Assembly: GCF_007751035.1 (NCBI RefSeq)
Contig: NZ_CP036433.1
Coordinates: 7,545,001 to 7,609,000, forward strand
Direction: 5' to 3'
DNA length: 64,000 bases
Origin: Lignipirellula cremea
Lineage (GTDB): Bacteria; Planctomycetota; Planctomycetia; Pirellulales; Pirellulaceae
Shown here: positions 1-7,915 of the stretch, piece by piece
Position numbering within the stretch: the first letter of the stretch is position 1
Layout: every line of letters starts with the position of its first letter
The notes under the pieces: generated by a model
Databases searched by the model: none
The model's input: the letters and a program-made list of their open reading frames with translations, nothing else
Told to the model about the DNA's origin: nothing
Position numbers and translations under genes: made by a program

Positions 1-237
1 CTGGCGATGGGTCTGCGATCAGCCGGCCTCAAGGTCGTGTCGGATTTGCTGGAACGATCCGCCGCCGAACAGGAAGCGTACGCCAAAAAACTGGGCGTCC
101 GGCGAACCATCATCCTCAGCCCCGAGTCGGTCGCCCGCAACGTATGCCGCTTCATCTCCTGGGACAGCGGAGCCCCGGTCGAGCAAGTCGACGCCCTCCT
201 CGACCCTCAAGAACTGGCCGTTCGCACCCGCGCGTAA
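1..237 (+). CDS. C-terminal fragment of a histidyl-tRNA synthetase-like protein (anticodon-binding domain)
   Basis: The reading frame is open from the first base, so the gene starts outside the window; only about 78 residues and the stop are visible. The fragment resembles the class IIa anticodon-binding fold of HisS. It has a 'GLRSAGLKV' strand-helix, an 'RSAAEQEAYAKKLG' helix and an 'RRTIIL' strand, matching the usual LR.AG..V.....Q...A.KLG.R..II pattern. It could be HisS itself or a HisS paralogue; the catalytic core that would decide is missing. The next gene (fhcB) starts 77 bp downstream on the same strand. The identification rests on pattern resemblance only. Confidence 0.45.
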   Translation: MAMGLRSAGLKVVSDLLERSAAEQEAYAKKLGVRRTIILSPESVARNVCRFISWDSGAPVEQVDALLDPQELAVRTRA

Positions 238-313
238 CGGCAGTGGGGGGGGACGCAGGAAGAATCTCCCGAGCGGGCAAAATCACGGCGTATCCCCGAG
301 AACAGAGCACCGC

Positions 314-1618
314 ATGAGCGAGGACAGCCGCACCTTGACCGATGTCGCCTGCACCGTTTGCGGTTGCGTGTGCGACGACCTGCGCGTGCAGGTGCAGCAG
401 AACCGCATCACGTCGATCGAGAACGACTGCTCCCTGGCCAGACCCTGGTTCGAACAGCTGGAAACAGCCCGGCCGCCCGCCGCCCGGATCGACGGGGCCA
501 CTGTCTCCGTCGACCAGGCGATCGACCAGGCGGTCCGTCTGCTCTCCGCCAGTCGGGCTCCCCTGATTTTTGGCCTGTCACGCAGCAGCACGCCGGGACA
601 ACGCTCGGCAGTGCGTCTGGCGGAGCGACTGGGCGGCACGATCGACACCACGGCGTCGGTCTGTCATGGTCCCTCGATCATGGCGATCCAGGAGGTGGGC
701 GAATCGACCTCGACCCTGGGCGAAGTTCGCAATCGGGCCGACCTGGTCATCTTCTGGGGGGCCGATCCGGTGGTCAGCCATCCCCGGCACCTGGAGCGGT
801 ATTCGGTCGATCCGCCGGGTCTGTTCATCTCAGGACGCGCGGACCGCAAGGTCGTGGTGATTGATCGCCAGCCGACCGCCACCAGCGCACGGGCCGACCT
901 GTTCCTGCAGATTCCCGCCGGCCGCGACTTCGAAGCGATCTGGGCCCTGCGGCAACTGGTCGCCGGGCACGATCTGCAGCCGGGGCATGATACGGGCCTG
1001 CCGCATGCCGATCTGGTCGCCCTGGCGGAGCAGATGAAAACCTGCCGCTATGGGGCCGTGTTCTTTGGGCTGGGACTGGCCCAAAGGGGAATCGGCCACG
1101 CCAACGTGGAAGCCCTGCTGCGTCTGGTGGACGAGCTGAACCAGCACGCCCGGTTTATCGCCCGCCGCATGCGCATCCCGGGCGACGTCACGGGGGCGGA
1201 TAGCGTGCTCTGCTGGTCGACCGGTTATCCGTTCGCGGTGAACTTCGCCCGCGGCTATCCGCGTTACAACCCGGGCGAGTACTCGGCGAACGAACTGCTG
1301 GAAAGGCGGGAGGTCGACCTCTGCCTGCTCGTTGGTTCGGAGAACGTCAGCGACTTCTCCCCGGCGGCCCGACGGACGCTGACGGAGATCCCGACGATTG
1401 CCCTCGATTACCCGCAGACCGAGCCCGACTTTACGCCCGGCGTGCAGTTCGCCACGGCCATCTACGGCGTACACCAGGCCGGCACCGCGTACCGGATGGA
1501 TGAGGCGCCGATCCCGCTGAGCAAGCTGCTTGACTCCGACTATCCGACCGACCACGACCTGCTGGATCGTCTTTACGCGCAGCTCTTTCCCGACGATCCC
1601 GTCAGTGGCACGATCTGA
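314..1618 (+). CDS. fhcB: Formylmethanofuran dehydrogenase subunit B-like protein (FhcB/FwdB)
   Basis: This 434-residue protein belongs to the molybdopterin oxidoreductase-like FwdB/FhcB family. In planctomycetes and methylotrophs the family forms part of the formyltransferase/hydrolase complex of the tetrahydromethanopterin C1 pathway. The N-terminus has a Cys-x2-Cys-x3-Cys motif (Cys13, 16, 20) plus Cys39, the pattern of a [4Fe-4S] site. Near residue 118 there is an 'SVCHGPS' motif, where FwdB places its metal-ligand cysteine. Later segments ('IFWGADPV', 'LVGSENVSDFSP') are typical of the family. Partner subunits A, C and D are not in the window. Start chosen at the ATG at 314, with only a weak purine stretch upstream. 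Whether it binds a metal cofactor is open. Confidence 0.85.
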   Translation: MSEDSRTLTDVACTVCGCVCDDLRVQVQQNRITSIENDCSLARPWFEQLETARPPAARIDGATVSVDQAIDQAVRLLSASRAPLIFGLSRSSTPGQRSAVRLAERLGGTIDTTASVCHGPSIMAIQEVGESTSTLGEVRNRADLVIFWGADPVVSHPRHLERYSVDPPGLFISGRADRKVVVIDRQPTATSARADLFLQIPAGRDFEAIWALRQLVAGHDLQPGHDTGLPHADLVALAEQMKTCRYGAVFFGLGLAQRGIGHANVEALLRLVDELNQHARFIARRMRIPGDVTGADSVLCWSTGYPFAVNFARGYPRYNPGEYSANELLERREVDLCLLVGSENVSDFSPAARRTLTEIPTIALDYPQTEPDFTPGVQFATAIYGVHQAGTAYRMDEAPIPLSKLLDSDYPTDHDLLDRLYAQLFPDDPVSGTI

Positions 1619-1772
1619 CATCTGTCGGCGACGCTGACCGGACAGCCGCTTTTTCCGGGCAGTAACGCCCGGCCGCCAGCAGCTGCTTTCGGCCTGCTTG
1701 CTTGAACCGTGCTGCTGGGTTGCGCATACTGCGGCATGTTTTGTCGGACGTTGACTCTGGGGAGAACGTGAG

Positions 1773-2810
1773 ATGCATCATGCTGCTGGTTTTTCGCGAC
1801 GTAGCTGGATCAAGGGAAGCCTGGGCGCCGTAATCGCCTGGGGCGCAAGCAGAAGCACGCTGGCCGGCCTGCCGGCCGACGCTTATGCGGGGCTCGACAG
1901 CGACGCTTACCTGGGAAAGGTGAAGGTCGCGGCCGTGGTGCCCGACAAAAAGTGCTTTACCGAAGGGCCGGCGGCCGACCGCCAGGGCGATCTGTATTTC
2001 ACCAATACGGAGATGAAGCAGATCCTCAAGTACTCGCCCAGAACGGGCCAGCTGTCGGTTTTCCGCGAGAACAGCAACGCGGCGAACGGCCTGTATTTTG
2101 ATCCGCAAGGACGCCTGCTGGCCTGCGAAGGCGGGGCCGGTCGGGTCACCCGAACCGATATGAAAACGGGACAGATCGAAGTGCTGGCGGACAAGTACAA
2201 GGGCCGCCCCTTTGCCGCCCCCAACGACCTCTGCCAAGACGAAGCCGGCCGGGTGTACTTTACCTCGCGACCAGGCCCCCCCGATCCGGCGGACGGGAAC
2301 GTCAATGCGGTGTACCGGATTGATCCCGACGGCAAGGTCACGCAGCTGCTGCACTGGCCCGACATCCACATGCCCAACGGGATTGTCATCTCGCCCGACA
2401 ATAAAACGCTCTACCTGATCGAAGCCCATCCGGACGCCGACCTGCATCGCGATATCCGCGCGTACGATCTGGGAGCCGACGGCTCGCTGTCGAACGAGCG
2501 GGTGCTGATCGACTTTTACCCGGGCCGCAGCGGCGACGGCATGTGCATTGATTCCGCAGGGAACCTGTACGTGGCGGCCGGTTTGCACAAAACTCGCAAG
2601 ACGAGTGAAACGCTCGACACGCGGCCTGGCATCCATGTGGTGTCGCCGACAGGGAAGCTGCTGGCGTTCCGGGAAACGCCTGAGGATACGGTGACCAACT
2701 GCAGTTTCGGCGGCCCCGATCTGCGCACGCTGTACGTTACATGCGGCAAAAAGCTGCTGGCCATTCCCACTAAAATCGCCGGCAAAGCCAGCTATCGTCC
2801 GGACGCGTAG
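1773..2810 (+). CDS. Secreted SMP-30/gluconolactonase/LRE-family beta-propeller protein
   Basis: A 345-residue protein. The N-terminus contains a twin-arginine-like 'SRRSWIKG' followed by a hydrophobic stretch, so export by Tat is likely. The mature part looks like a six-bladed SMP-30/gluconolactonase propeller: 'TEGPAADRQGDLYFTN', 'NGLYFDPQGRLLACE', 'PNDLCQDEAGRVYFT', 'MPNGIVISPDNKTLY' and 'GDGMCIDSAGNLYVAA' are the repeating metal-site blades of the family. Members hydrolyse lactones or related esters with a divalent metal; the substrate here is unknown. A GGAGAA ribosome-binding site lies about 8 bases before the ATG. A small membrane protein follows 41 bp downstream on the same strand. 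Confidence 0.85.
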   Translation: MHHAAGFSRRSWIKGSLGAVIAWGASRSTLAGLPADAYAGLDSDAYLGKVKVAAVVPDKKCFTEGPAADRQGDLYFTNTEMKQILKYSPRTGQLSVFRENSNAANGLYFDPQGRLLACEGGAGRVTRTDMKTGQIEVLADKYKGRPFAAPNDLCQDEAGRVYFTSRPGPPDPADGNVNAVYRIDPDGKVTQLLHWPDIHMPNGIVISPDNKTLYLIEAHPDADLHRDIRAYDLGADGSLSNERVLIDFYPGRSGDGMCIDSAGNLYVAAGLHKTRKTSETLDTRPGIHVVSPTGKLLAFRETPEDTVTNCSFGGPDLRTLYVTCGKKLLAIPTKIAGKASYRPDA

Positions 2811-2851
2811 TCGTCTGGTTTGTTTGTCGGCTCGTTTGACGGATTGCCCTG

Positions 2852-3370
2852 ATGTCGAAACCATTCCCCCAGGCTTCCGCCAGCCGTGGTTTTCCGCTGG
2901 CGGCGCTGCTGATCATCATCGCCCTGGCGGCGTACATGGCGATGCTATTCAGTCTGACGAAAAACGCAGCCTTCGTACCCCTCGGCATGTTCCTGGGAAC
3001 GCTGATCGGCGGCTGGTGCGGGCTGAATTATCCCCGGCAGATCCTGGCCGGCCTGGGGATCGGCTTCCTGGTGGGGACGATGGCGGGACTGGCGCAAGGA
3101 GTTCCGCTGGGAGGCACACTGCAGTTATGGATCGGCTCGCTGGTGGTGGCGTTCGCCCTGGTCGGCTTTGCGACGGCGGCCCGCATGATGGAAGATCGCC
3201 AGCCGCTGGCGGACGAGAAGCCGGTCCTCGCCGAAGTGGTGAACGACCTTTACCCGTTGGCTGAGGTTCACCCCCTGAACGACGCTTCCCTGTTCGACAA
3301 AGGCTCCCTGCTGGAAAGCGGCTCCTTGCCGGACATCGAAGTCCCGCCCCCAAAATTCCCCGACGCCTGA
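2852..3370 (+). CDS. Small multi-pass membrane protein of unknown function
   Basis: A 172-residue protein with about four predicted membrane segments, near residues 14-32, 40-56, 60-80 and 88-107, rich in Gly, Ala and Leu. An acidic, Pro-containing soluble tail of about 60 residues follows and ends in 'PPPKFPDA'. No family motif is recognised. It sits 41 bp after the SMP-30-like gene on the same strand and is followed within a few bases by a palindrome-rich repeat cluster. Codon pattern and composition fit the neighbours, so it is probably a real gene. Confidence 0.65.
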   Translation: MSKPFPQASASRGFPLAALLIIIALAAYMAMLFSLTKNAAFVPLGMFLGTLIGGWCGLNYPRQILAGLGIGFLVGTMAGLAQGVPLGGTLQLWIGSLVVAFALVGFATAARMMEDRQPLADEKPVLAEVVNDLYPLAEVHPLNDASLFDKGSLLESGSLPDIEVPPPKFPDA

Positions 3371-3375
3371 GGACC

Positions 3376-3915
3376 GTGAAATGAATAACTGCCAGATTTT
3401 GATTCGTCGTTTCAAGCGAGTGCAGACGCCGGACAGTCGTCTTTCACTCGGAACGTGAAAAGAACAACCGATCGATTTTCGTTCGTCGTTTTGAGCGAGT
3501 GCAGACGCCGGACAGTCGTCTTTCACTCCGTGAAAGAACGCTTACTTTCGCGGAGCGAAAGTCGACCTTCTGCGCCGGCTTGTTCGCAAAACAGCCCAAC
3601 CAGAATCGACAATAGTCACCTTCGCGCTCCCTGTGAAAGACCGCATTCTTTTGCGGAGAACGCGAAAAGAATAACTGCCAGATTTTGATTCGTCGTTTCA
3701 AGCGAGTGCAGACGCCGGACAGTCGTCTTTCACTCCGTGAAAGAACGCGACCTTTCGCGGAGCGAAAGTCGACCTTCTGCGCTGGCTTGTTCGCAAAACA
3801 ACCCAACCAGAATCGACAATAGTCACCTTCGCGCTCCCTGTGAAAGACCGCATTCTTTTGCGGAGCAAAAGACAACTGACCGTTGACTTCCGTCAGTTAA
3901 AAGTTTCTCGTTCCG
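3376..3915. repeat. Intergenic palindrome cluster 1 (REP/BIME-like), with a 207-bp-period direct duplication
   Basis: This gap holds short hairpins of one family. Perfect 7-bp stems with a 3-base loop lie at 3520-3536 and 3727-3743 (CTTTCAC/TCC/GTGAAAG), 3545-3561 and 3752-3768 (CTTTCGC/GGA/GCGAAAG), and 3857-3873 (CTTTTGC/GGA/GCAAAAG). A longer-loop variant lies at 3441-3462. Arms differ between copies but stay complementary. A block starting at 3501 is repeated almost exactly from 3708 (about 160 bp, period 207), and its first 45 bases also occur from about 3400. The 3' tail (3874-3915) recurs in cluster 2. No credible gene is present; the minus-strand open frame across it is a by-product of the duplication. 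Confidence 0.85.
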
Positions 3916-4001
3916 ACGCCTGACAGGCGTTGGCCCTGCTTATCGGACGCCGGCTGCAGCAATTGCCTGTGCTTTAATCCCTGTCGATGGAAAGAATGTT
4001 C

Positions 4002-5915
4002 ATGATTGGCCGTTTTGCCTGCCTGGGTGTCTGTCTCCTGGTGCTGCTGGGCGCCGGGAAAAGCCGTGCGGAAGAGTCGATTGACCAAAAGGTCAAAGCT
4101 GGTTTGCGCCGCTTCTTTGCGCAAACGGCCCGTCCCGACGGCTCGTTCCAGCCAGGAATCGACCCCCAGTACCTGGGCATGTCGGACACGGCGTACAGCG
4201 ATCTGGCCGCGGTGACCTATGCGGCCACCCTCCACCAGACATTCGGGTGGAAACTGCCCCACCCCGAAGCGACGATCCAGTTCCTCCAGAGCCGGCAAAA
4301 AAAGAACGGCGACTTTTTTAACGTTGCCGGCACGGTCGATCCGGAATCGGCGGCCGGCCGTACGTACAACACCACGCAAGGCCTGGTCGCCCTGCACGCG
4401 CTGGCCAGCCGCCCGTTATACGATCCATTGCCGGTCTTTGAAGAGATCCTCCGTGAGGATTACAAAACCTTGCCGCCGTACTCGACCAGTTTCTTCCCGC
4501 TGGCCTACCTGTGCGCCGGTAAACCGATTCCGCCGCTGGCCGATCGCGGCATTCGCGCGCTGATGATCCAGGATGAAACGGGCTACATGAACGACCATGT
4601 GGCCGCGACCTTTCACGCTTCGCACTACTATCGCCTGGTCGGGGAAGAGGCGCCCAAGTCGAGCGAAATGGTCAACCGGATCCTCCGCGACCAGAAGCCC
4701 GACGGCAGCTGGATGCTGTTCATGCCCTCGCGCGATCGGCACGCCACGTTTGACGCCGTGTTTACCCTGCGCCACGAAGGCGCCGGCCGCGAAGACTGCC
4801 GCCAGGCGATCCAAAAAGCGGCCGCCTGGGCCCTTTCCTGCCAGAACCAAGACGGCGGCTTTGGGCACTTTCCCGGCTCCACTTCCGACGCCGACGCCAA
4901 CTACTTCCATGTGGGCGTGCTCGTCATGGCGGGCCTGGTGAAACCGTGCGATCCGCTGCCGAACGATCCCCATCTGCTCTCCTGGGGACACCTCATGCCG
5001 GTTGGCAAAACGAGCCCGCAATCGCCGCGGCTGTCGCTGCAGGCGGACGGCTGGGTCGGCGGCGTGGCGATCGATCCCGCCTCATCGCAACTCGCCGTCG
5101 GCAGCGCCGATAACCGCACGCGGCTGTACGATCTGGCTTCAGGCAAGCTCCAGAAAGAACTCCACGAACACCAAGACTACGTGGCGGCCGTCCGTTTCCA
5201 TCCGACCGCCCCGCAACTGGCCACCGCCAGCTACGATCACACCGCCATCCTGTGGGATCTCCGCACCGGCAAGATCCAGCACCAGCTTCAGGGCCACCAG
5301 GGCGCCGTACTGGACTGCGCCTTTTCGCCTTCGGGCGAACTGCTGGCTACTGGCGGAATCGACAGCACGATCCGGCTATGGGACACGGAGACCGGCGAGC
5401 TGGTCCGGACGCTCAACGGGCATGGCTCCTGGGTCAGCGGTCTGGCCTTTACGCCTGATAACGAGACACTGGTTTCTGGCAGCTCCGACGGCACGGTCAA
5501 GATCTGGACGGTCGCCACGGGACGACTCGTCCGCACGCTGCCGGGCACCGCGGCCGAAGTGCGTTCGATCGCCGTGAGTCCCGACGGCAACCAGATCGCC
5601 GCCGGCATTCGTTACGGCCGCGTCCGCGTGTGGGACCTGGCGACAGGGAAAGAGCAGCTGTCGTTCCTGGGACACGACGCCGACGTGTTTGCGGTCGCGT
5701 TCTCGCCCGACGGGCGGACTCTGGCCACCGGCGACGGCGACTGGAACCGCGGCGGCCAGGTCAAGCTCTGGGATCCGTCCACCGGCGACTCGCTCGGCTT
5801 CCGCCAGCACACGGGCGAGGTGCTGGCGATCGCCTTCTCTCCCGACGGCCACAGTCTGGCCGCAGGAGCCGCCGACAAGCGGACCAAAGTCTGGTCATTG
5901 CCGGGCAAGAAGTAG
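4002..5915 (+). CDS. Secreted fusion of a prenyltransferase/squalene-cyclase-like toroid and a seven-bladed WD40 propeller
   Basis: About 637 residues. A signal peptide ('CLGVCLLVLLGAGKSRA') precedes an alpha-alpha toroid of the terpenoid cyclase/prenyltransferase superfamily (roughly residues 30-300), with repeats such as 'RPDGSFQPG', 'KKNGDFF', 'KPDGSWM' and 'NQDGGFGHFPG'. From about residue 345 to the end there are seven WD40 repeats, each ending in patterns such as 'ILWDLRTGK' or 'VRVWDLATGK'. The toroid lacks an obvious DxDD or other catalytic motif, so binding rather than catalysis is likely. The ATG at 4002 is preferred over 3987 because GGAAAG sits 7 bases before it and the signal peptide fits. 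It converges on the esterase at 5975. Confidence 0.8.
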   Translation: MIGRFACLGVCLLVLLGAGKSRAEESIDQKVKAGLRRFFAQTARPDGSFQPGIDPQYLGMSDTAYSDLAAVTYAATLHQTFGWKLPHPEATIQFLQSRQKKNGDFFNVAGTVDPESAAGRTYNTTQGLVALHALASRPLYDPLPVFEEILREDYKTLPPYSTSFFPLAYLCAGKPIPPLADRGIRALMIQDETGYMNDHVAATFHASHYYRLVGEEAPKSSEMVNRILRDQKPDGSWMLFMPSRDRHATFDAVFTLRHEGAGREDCRQAIQKAAAWALSCQNQDGGFGHFPGSTSDADANYFHVGVLVMAGLVKPCDPLPNDPHLLSWGHLMPVGKTSPQSPRLSLQADGWVGGVAIDPASSQLAVGSADNRTRLYDLASGKLQKELHEHQDYVAAVRFHPTAPQLATASYDHTAILWDLRTGKIQHQLQGHQGAVLDCAFSPSGELLATGGIDSTIRLWDTETGELVRTLNGHGSWVSGLAFTPDNETLVSGSSDGTVKIWTVATGRLVRTLPGTAAEVRSIAVSPDGNQIAAGIRYGRVRVWDLATGKEQLSFLGHDADVFAVAFSPDGRTLATGDGDWNRGGQVKLWDPSTGDSLGFRQHTGEVLAIAFSPDGHSLAAGAADKRTKVWSLPGKK

Positions 5916-5974
5916 ACGGGGCCGGTCCTACGGTTGTCGACTTATGAGCTTTGGCTGGCGGTGTACGCCCGTCG

Positions 5975-6847
5975 TTACTGCAGCGTCTTTTTCAGCCACC
6001 GGATCAGTTGCTGCTGGTAGTCGGAGTTGACCTTCTCCCAGCTGCCCATGCCGTGGATGCCGCCTTTAACGGTGAGCAGATCGCAGACGTTGCCCTTCGC
6101 TTGCATCTGCTGCTGGAACGCGGTCGACTGGGCGAGCGGGACGACGTCGTCCTGATCGCCGTGGATCAGGAGGAACGGGGCCGTTCCTTGCGTGATGTAC
6201 GTGCTGGGGGAGGCGACTTTCAGCTTTTCCCAGGCGTCGTCGTTCAGCTCCGTCAGGTTCAGCAGGGAGGCCAGCGTGTCGCCGAGTTTTTTGTGATGAC
6301 GGGCCTGCATGGCCAGGTCGTGCGGTGCATAAAACGGCACAACCGCGGCGACGCGCGTGTCGCCCTTTCCGTGCAGGCCGACGTACGATACCAGGTGGCC
6401 GCCGGCCGATTCGCCAATGAGAGCGATCCGGCTGGGGTCGACTTTGTACTCGGCCGCGTGCTGCTTCACCCAGCGAATGGCGGTTTCCACATCGTCGGTG
6501 CAGGCGGGAAAGCGGGACTTGGGCGCCAGCCGATAGTTGATCGTGAACCAGGCGAAACCGGCCTGCGACAGCGGCTCAAACAGGGGCTTGATATACGACT
6601 GTTTGTCCCCGCGAATAAAGCCGCCGCCATGCACCAGGATACAGGTGGGAAACGGCCCTTTCCCTTCCGGTACAAACGCATCGAGCGTCAGCGATTCGCC
6701 TTCTACCCGGGCGAACTCTACATCGGTATGCAGCCCGGGCGCTTGCACCGTTGGCTCCGCCGCCAGGGCGCCGCAAGGCAGGGACAGGAGCGCCATTCCG
6801 GCGCCAAACAACAGCACGCATCGCAGCAATTTTTGCATCAGATCCAC
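5975..6847 (-). CDS. Secreted alpha/beta hydrolase (esterase/lipase, BD-FAE-like)
   Basis: A 290-residue protein with a Sec signal peptide ending near 'GALAAEP'. The hydrolase core shows the oxyanion motif 'VHGGGFIRGD', the nucleophile elbow 'IGESAGGH', an acid in 'IHGDQDDVVP' and the catalytic His in 'GGIHGMG', so the triad is complete. This arrangement is typical of the small esterases common in planctomycete polysaccharide degradation, such as feruloyl or acetyl esterases. The actual ester substrate cannot be read from the sequence. The gene converges with the toroid/WD40 gene and is separated from proC by an inverted-repeat element. Confidence 0.85.
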   Translation of the reverse strand: MDLMQKLLRCVLLFGAGMALLSLPCGALAAEPTVQAPGLHTDVEFARVEGESLTLDAFVPEGKGPFPTCILVHGGGFIRGDKQSYIKPLFEPLSQAGFAWFTINYRLAPKSRFPACTDDVETAIRWVKQHAAEYKVDPSRIALIGESAGGHLVSYVGLHGKGDTRVAAVVPFYAPHDLAMQARHHKKLGDTLASLLNLTELNDDAWEKLKVASPSTYITQGTAPFLLIHGDQDDVVPLAQSTAFQQQMQAKGNVCDLLTVKGGIHGMGSWEKVNSDYQQQLIRWLKKTLQ

Positions 6848-6978
6848 ATTCCCAGACAGGACGACCTCGCCGCCGGCGGCAACAGCAGCCAGCGACGATG
6901 AACAGGCAGCTTTCCTATCTTAATGAACGCCCGTCCCTCGAGAAAGCCGAACGTCCGATTCATGCGTCGCCCTGAAGC

Positions 6979-7094
6979 GTAGTGGACCTGGCCACCTGTC
7001 CCTCTTCCTCTGCAGTGCCATAGGATAGCGTCAGGTATTGGCAGCCTGATTTTATGGCCGGATTTGAAGAGGGATCTGTGGCCAAATCCACTAC
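6979..7094. repeat. 116-bp inverted-repeat element (GTAGTGGAC family)
   Basis: The outer 29 bases (6979-7007, beginning GTAGTGGACCTGGCCA) and 7066-7094 (ending GGCCAAATCCACTAC) are imperfect inverted repeats with five mismatches, enclosing 58 bp. Related arms occur at 41369-41430, 55807-55829 and 57352 onward in this window, so it is a dispersed family. It lies directly after the proC stop codon (proC reads leftwards), where it could act as a transcription terminator or be a MITE-like element. Confidence 0.7.
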
Positions 7095-7102
7095 GGAAAT
7101 TT

Positions 7103-7915
7103 TTAGCTGCGGCCCAGTTCCTGGGAGCGGAGGGTGGCGGACTGGACGGAAGCGATCAGGCCGGCTCGCACCCGATAATCTTCGAGCGTCTGCAGGCCAG
7201 CGATGGTGGTTCCGCCGGGGCTGGCGACGCGATCCTTGAGGACGGCCGGATGCTCGCCCGTTTCCAGCACCATGGCGGCCGCTCCGGCGACCGTTTGCGC
7301 CGCCAGCTGGGCGGCCACGTGACGGGGCAGACCCATCCGCACGCCGCCGTCGCTGAGCGCTTCGATCATGGCGTACACGAACGCCGGGCCAGAGCCCGAC
7401 AGACCCGTTACCGCGTCGAGCAGCGTCTCGGGCAACTCAAAGGCAATCCCCACCGACTCCAGCAGTTGCTGCACCAGTTGGCCATCGGCGGCGGTGGCTC
7501 CGCTCCCTTTGGCGAAGCCGGCCGCTCCCTGACCGACCAGGCAAGGGGTGTTTGGCATTACGCGGATGACCCGCTGGGCGCCGGAATCTTTCTCCAGCAC
7601 TGCGAGAGTTACGCCGGCGGCGATCGACATGACCAGGCAATCTTCGGTCGGCAAAGCGGCCAGCTCTTTGAGCACCTGGGGCATGTACTGCGGTTTGACA
7701 GCCAGCACGATCACTTCGCTGCGCGCCGCCAGTTCGGCCTTGTCGGCGCAAACCACAGCGCCGGGCGCCTGGGACTGGAACTGCTCGACGGCAGCCGCCG
7801 ACGGGTCGCAGACCGCCAGCTGTTCGCCCGCGGTCAGCCCGCTCTGCAGAAAGCCGCGGGCCAGGGCCTGGCCCATTTGTCCGCCGCCAATAAATCCGAT
7901 GCGTTGACTGATCAT
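7103..7915 (-). CDS. proC: Pyrroline-5-carboxylate reductase
   Basis: A 270-residue protein of normal ProC length. ProC makes L-proline from 1-pyrroline-5-carboxylate with NAD(P)H in the cytoplasm. The N-terminal Rossmann motif is 'IGFIGGGQMGQAL'. The central 'RVMPNTPCLVGQGAAG' and the C-terminal 'LSGSGPAFVYAMIEAL...DGG' and 'VASPGGTTIAGL' are family signatures for substrate binding and dimerisation. The start overlaps the stop of the upstream 133-residue gene by 4 bp (ATGA), so the two are probably translationally coupled in one operon. Confidence 0.95.
   Translation of the reverse strand: MISQRIGFIGGGQMGQALARGFLQSGLTAGEQLAVCDPSAAAVEQFQSQAPGAVVCADKAELAARSEVIVLAVKPQYMPQVLKELAALPTEDCLVMSIAAGVTLAVLEKDSGAQRVIRVMPNTPCLVGQGAAGFAKGSGATAADGQLVQQLLESVGIAFELPETLLDAVTGLSGSGPAFVYAMIEALSDGGVRMGLPRHVAAQLAAQTVAGAAAMVLETGEHPAVLKDRVASPGGTTIAGLQTLEDYRVRAGLIASVQSATLRSQELGRS

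Noticed and set aside
1602-2864. 420-codon open frame on the minus strand
   Set aside because: Antisense to the SMP-30-like gene, which has a Tat signal, family blades and a good ribosome-binding site.
3444-3875. 143-codon minus-strand frame with an internal peptide repeat
   Set aside because: The repeat comes from the 207-bp-period duplication of palindromic intergenic DNA; there is no ribosome-binding site and no protein-like composition.
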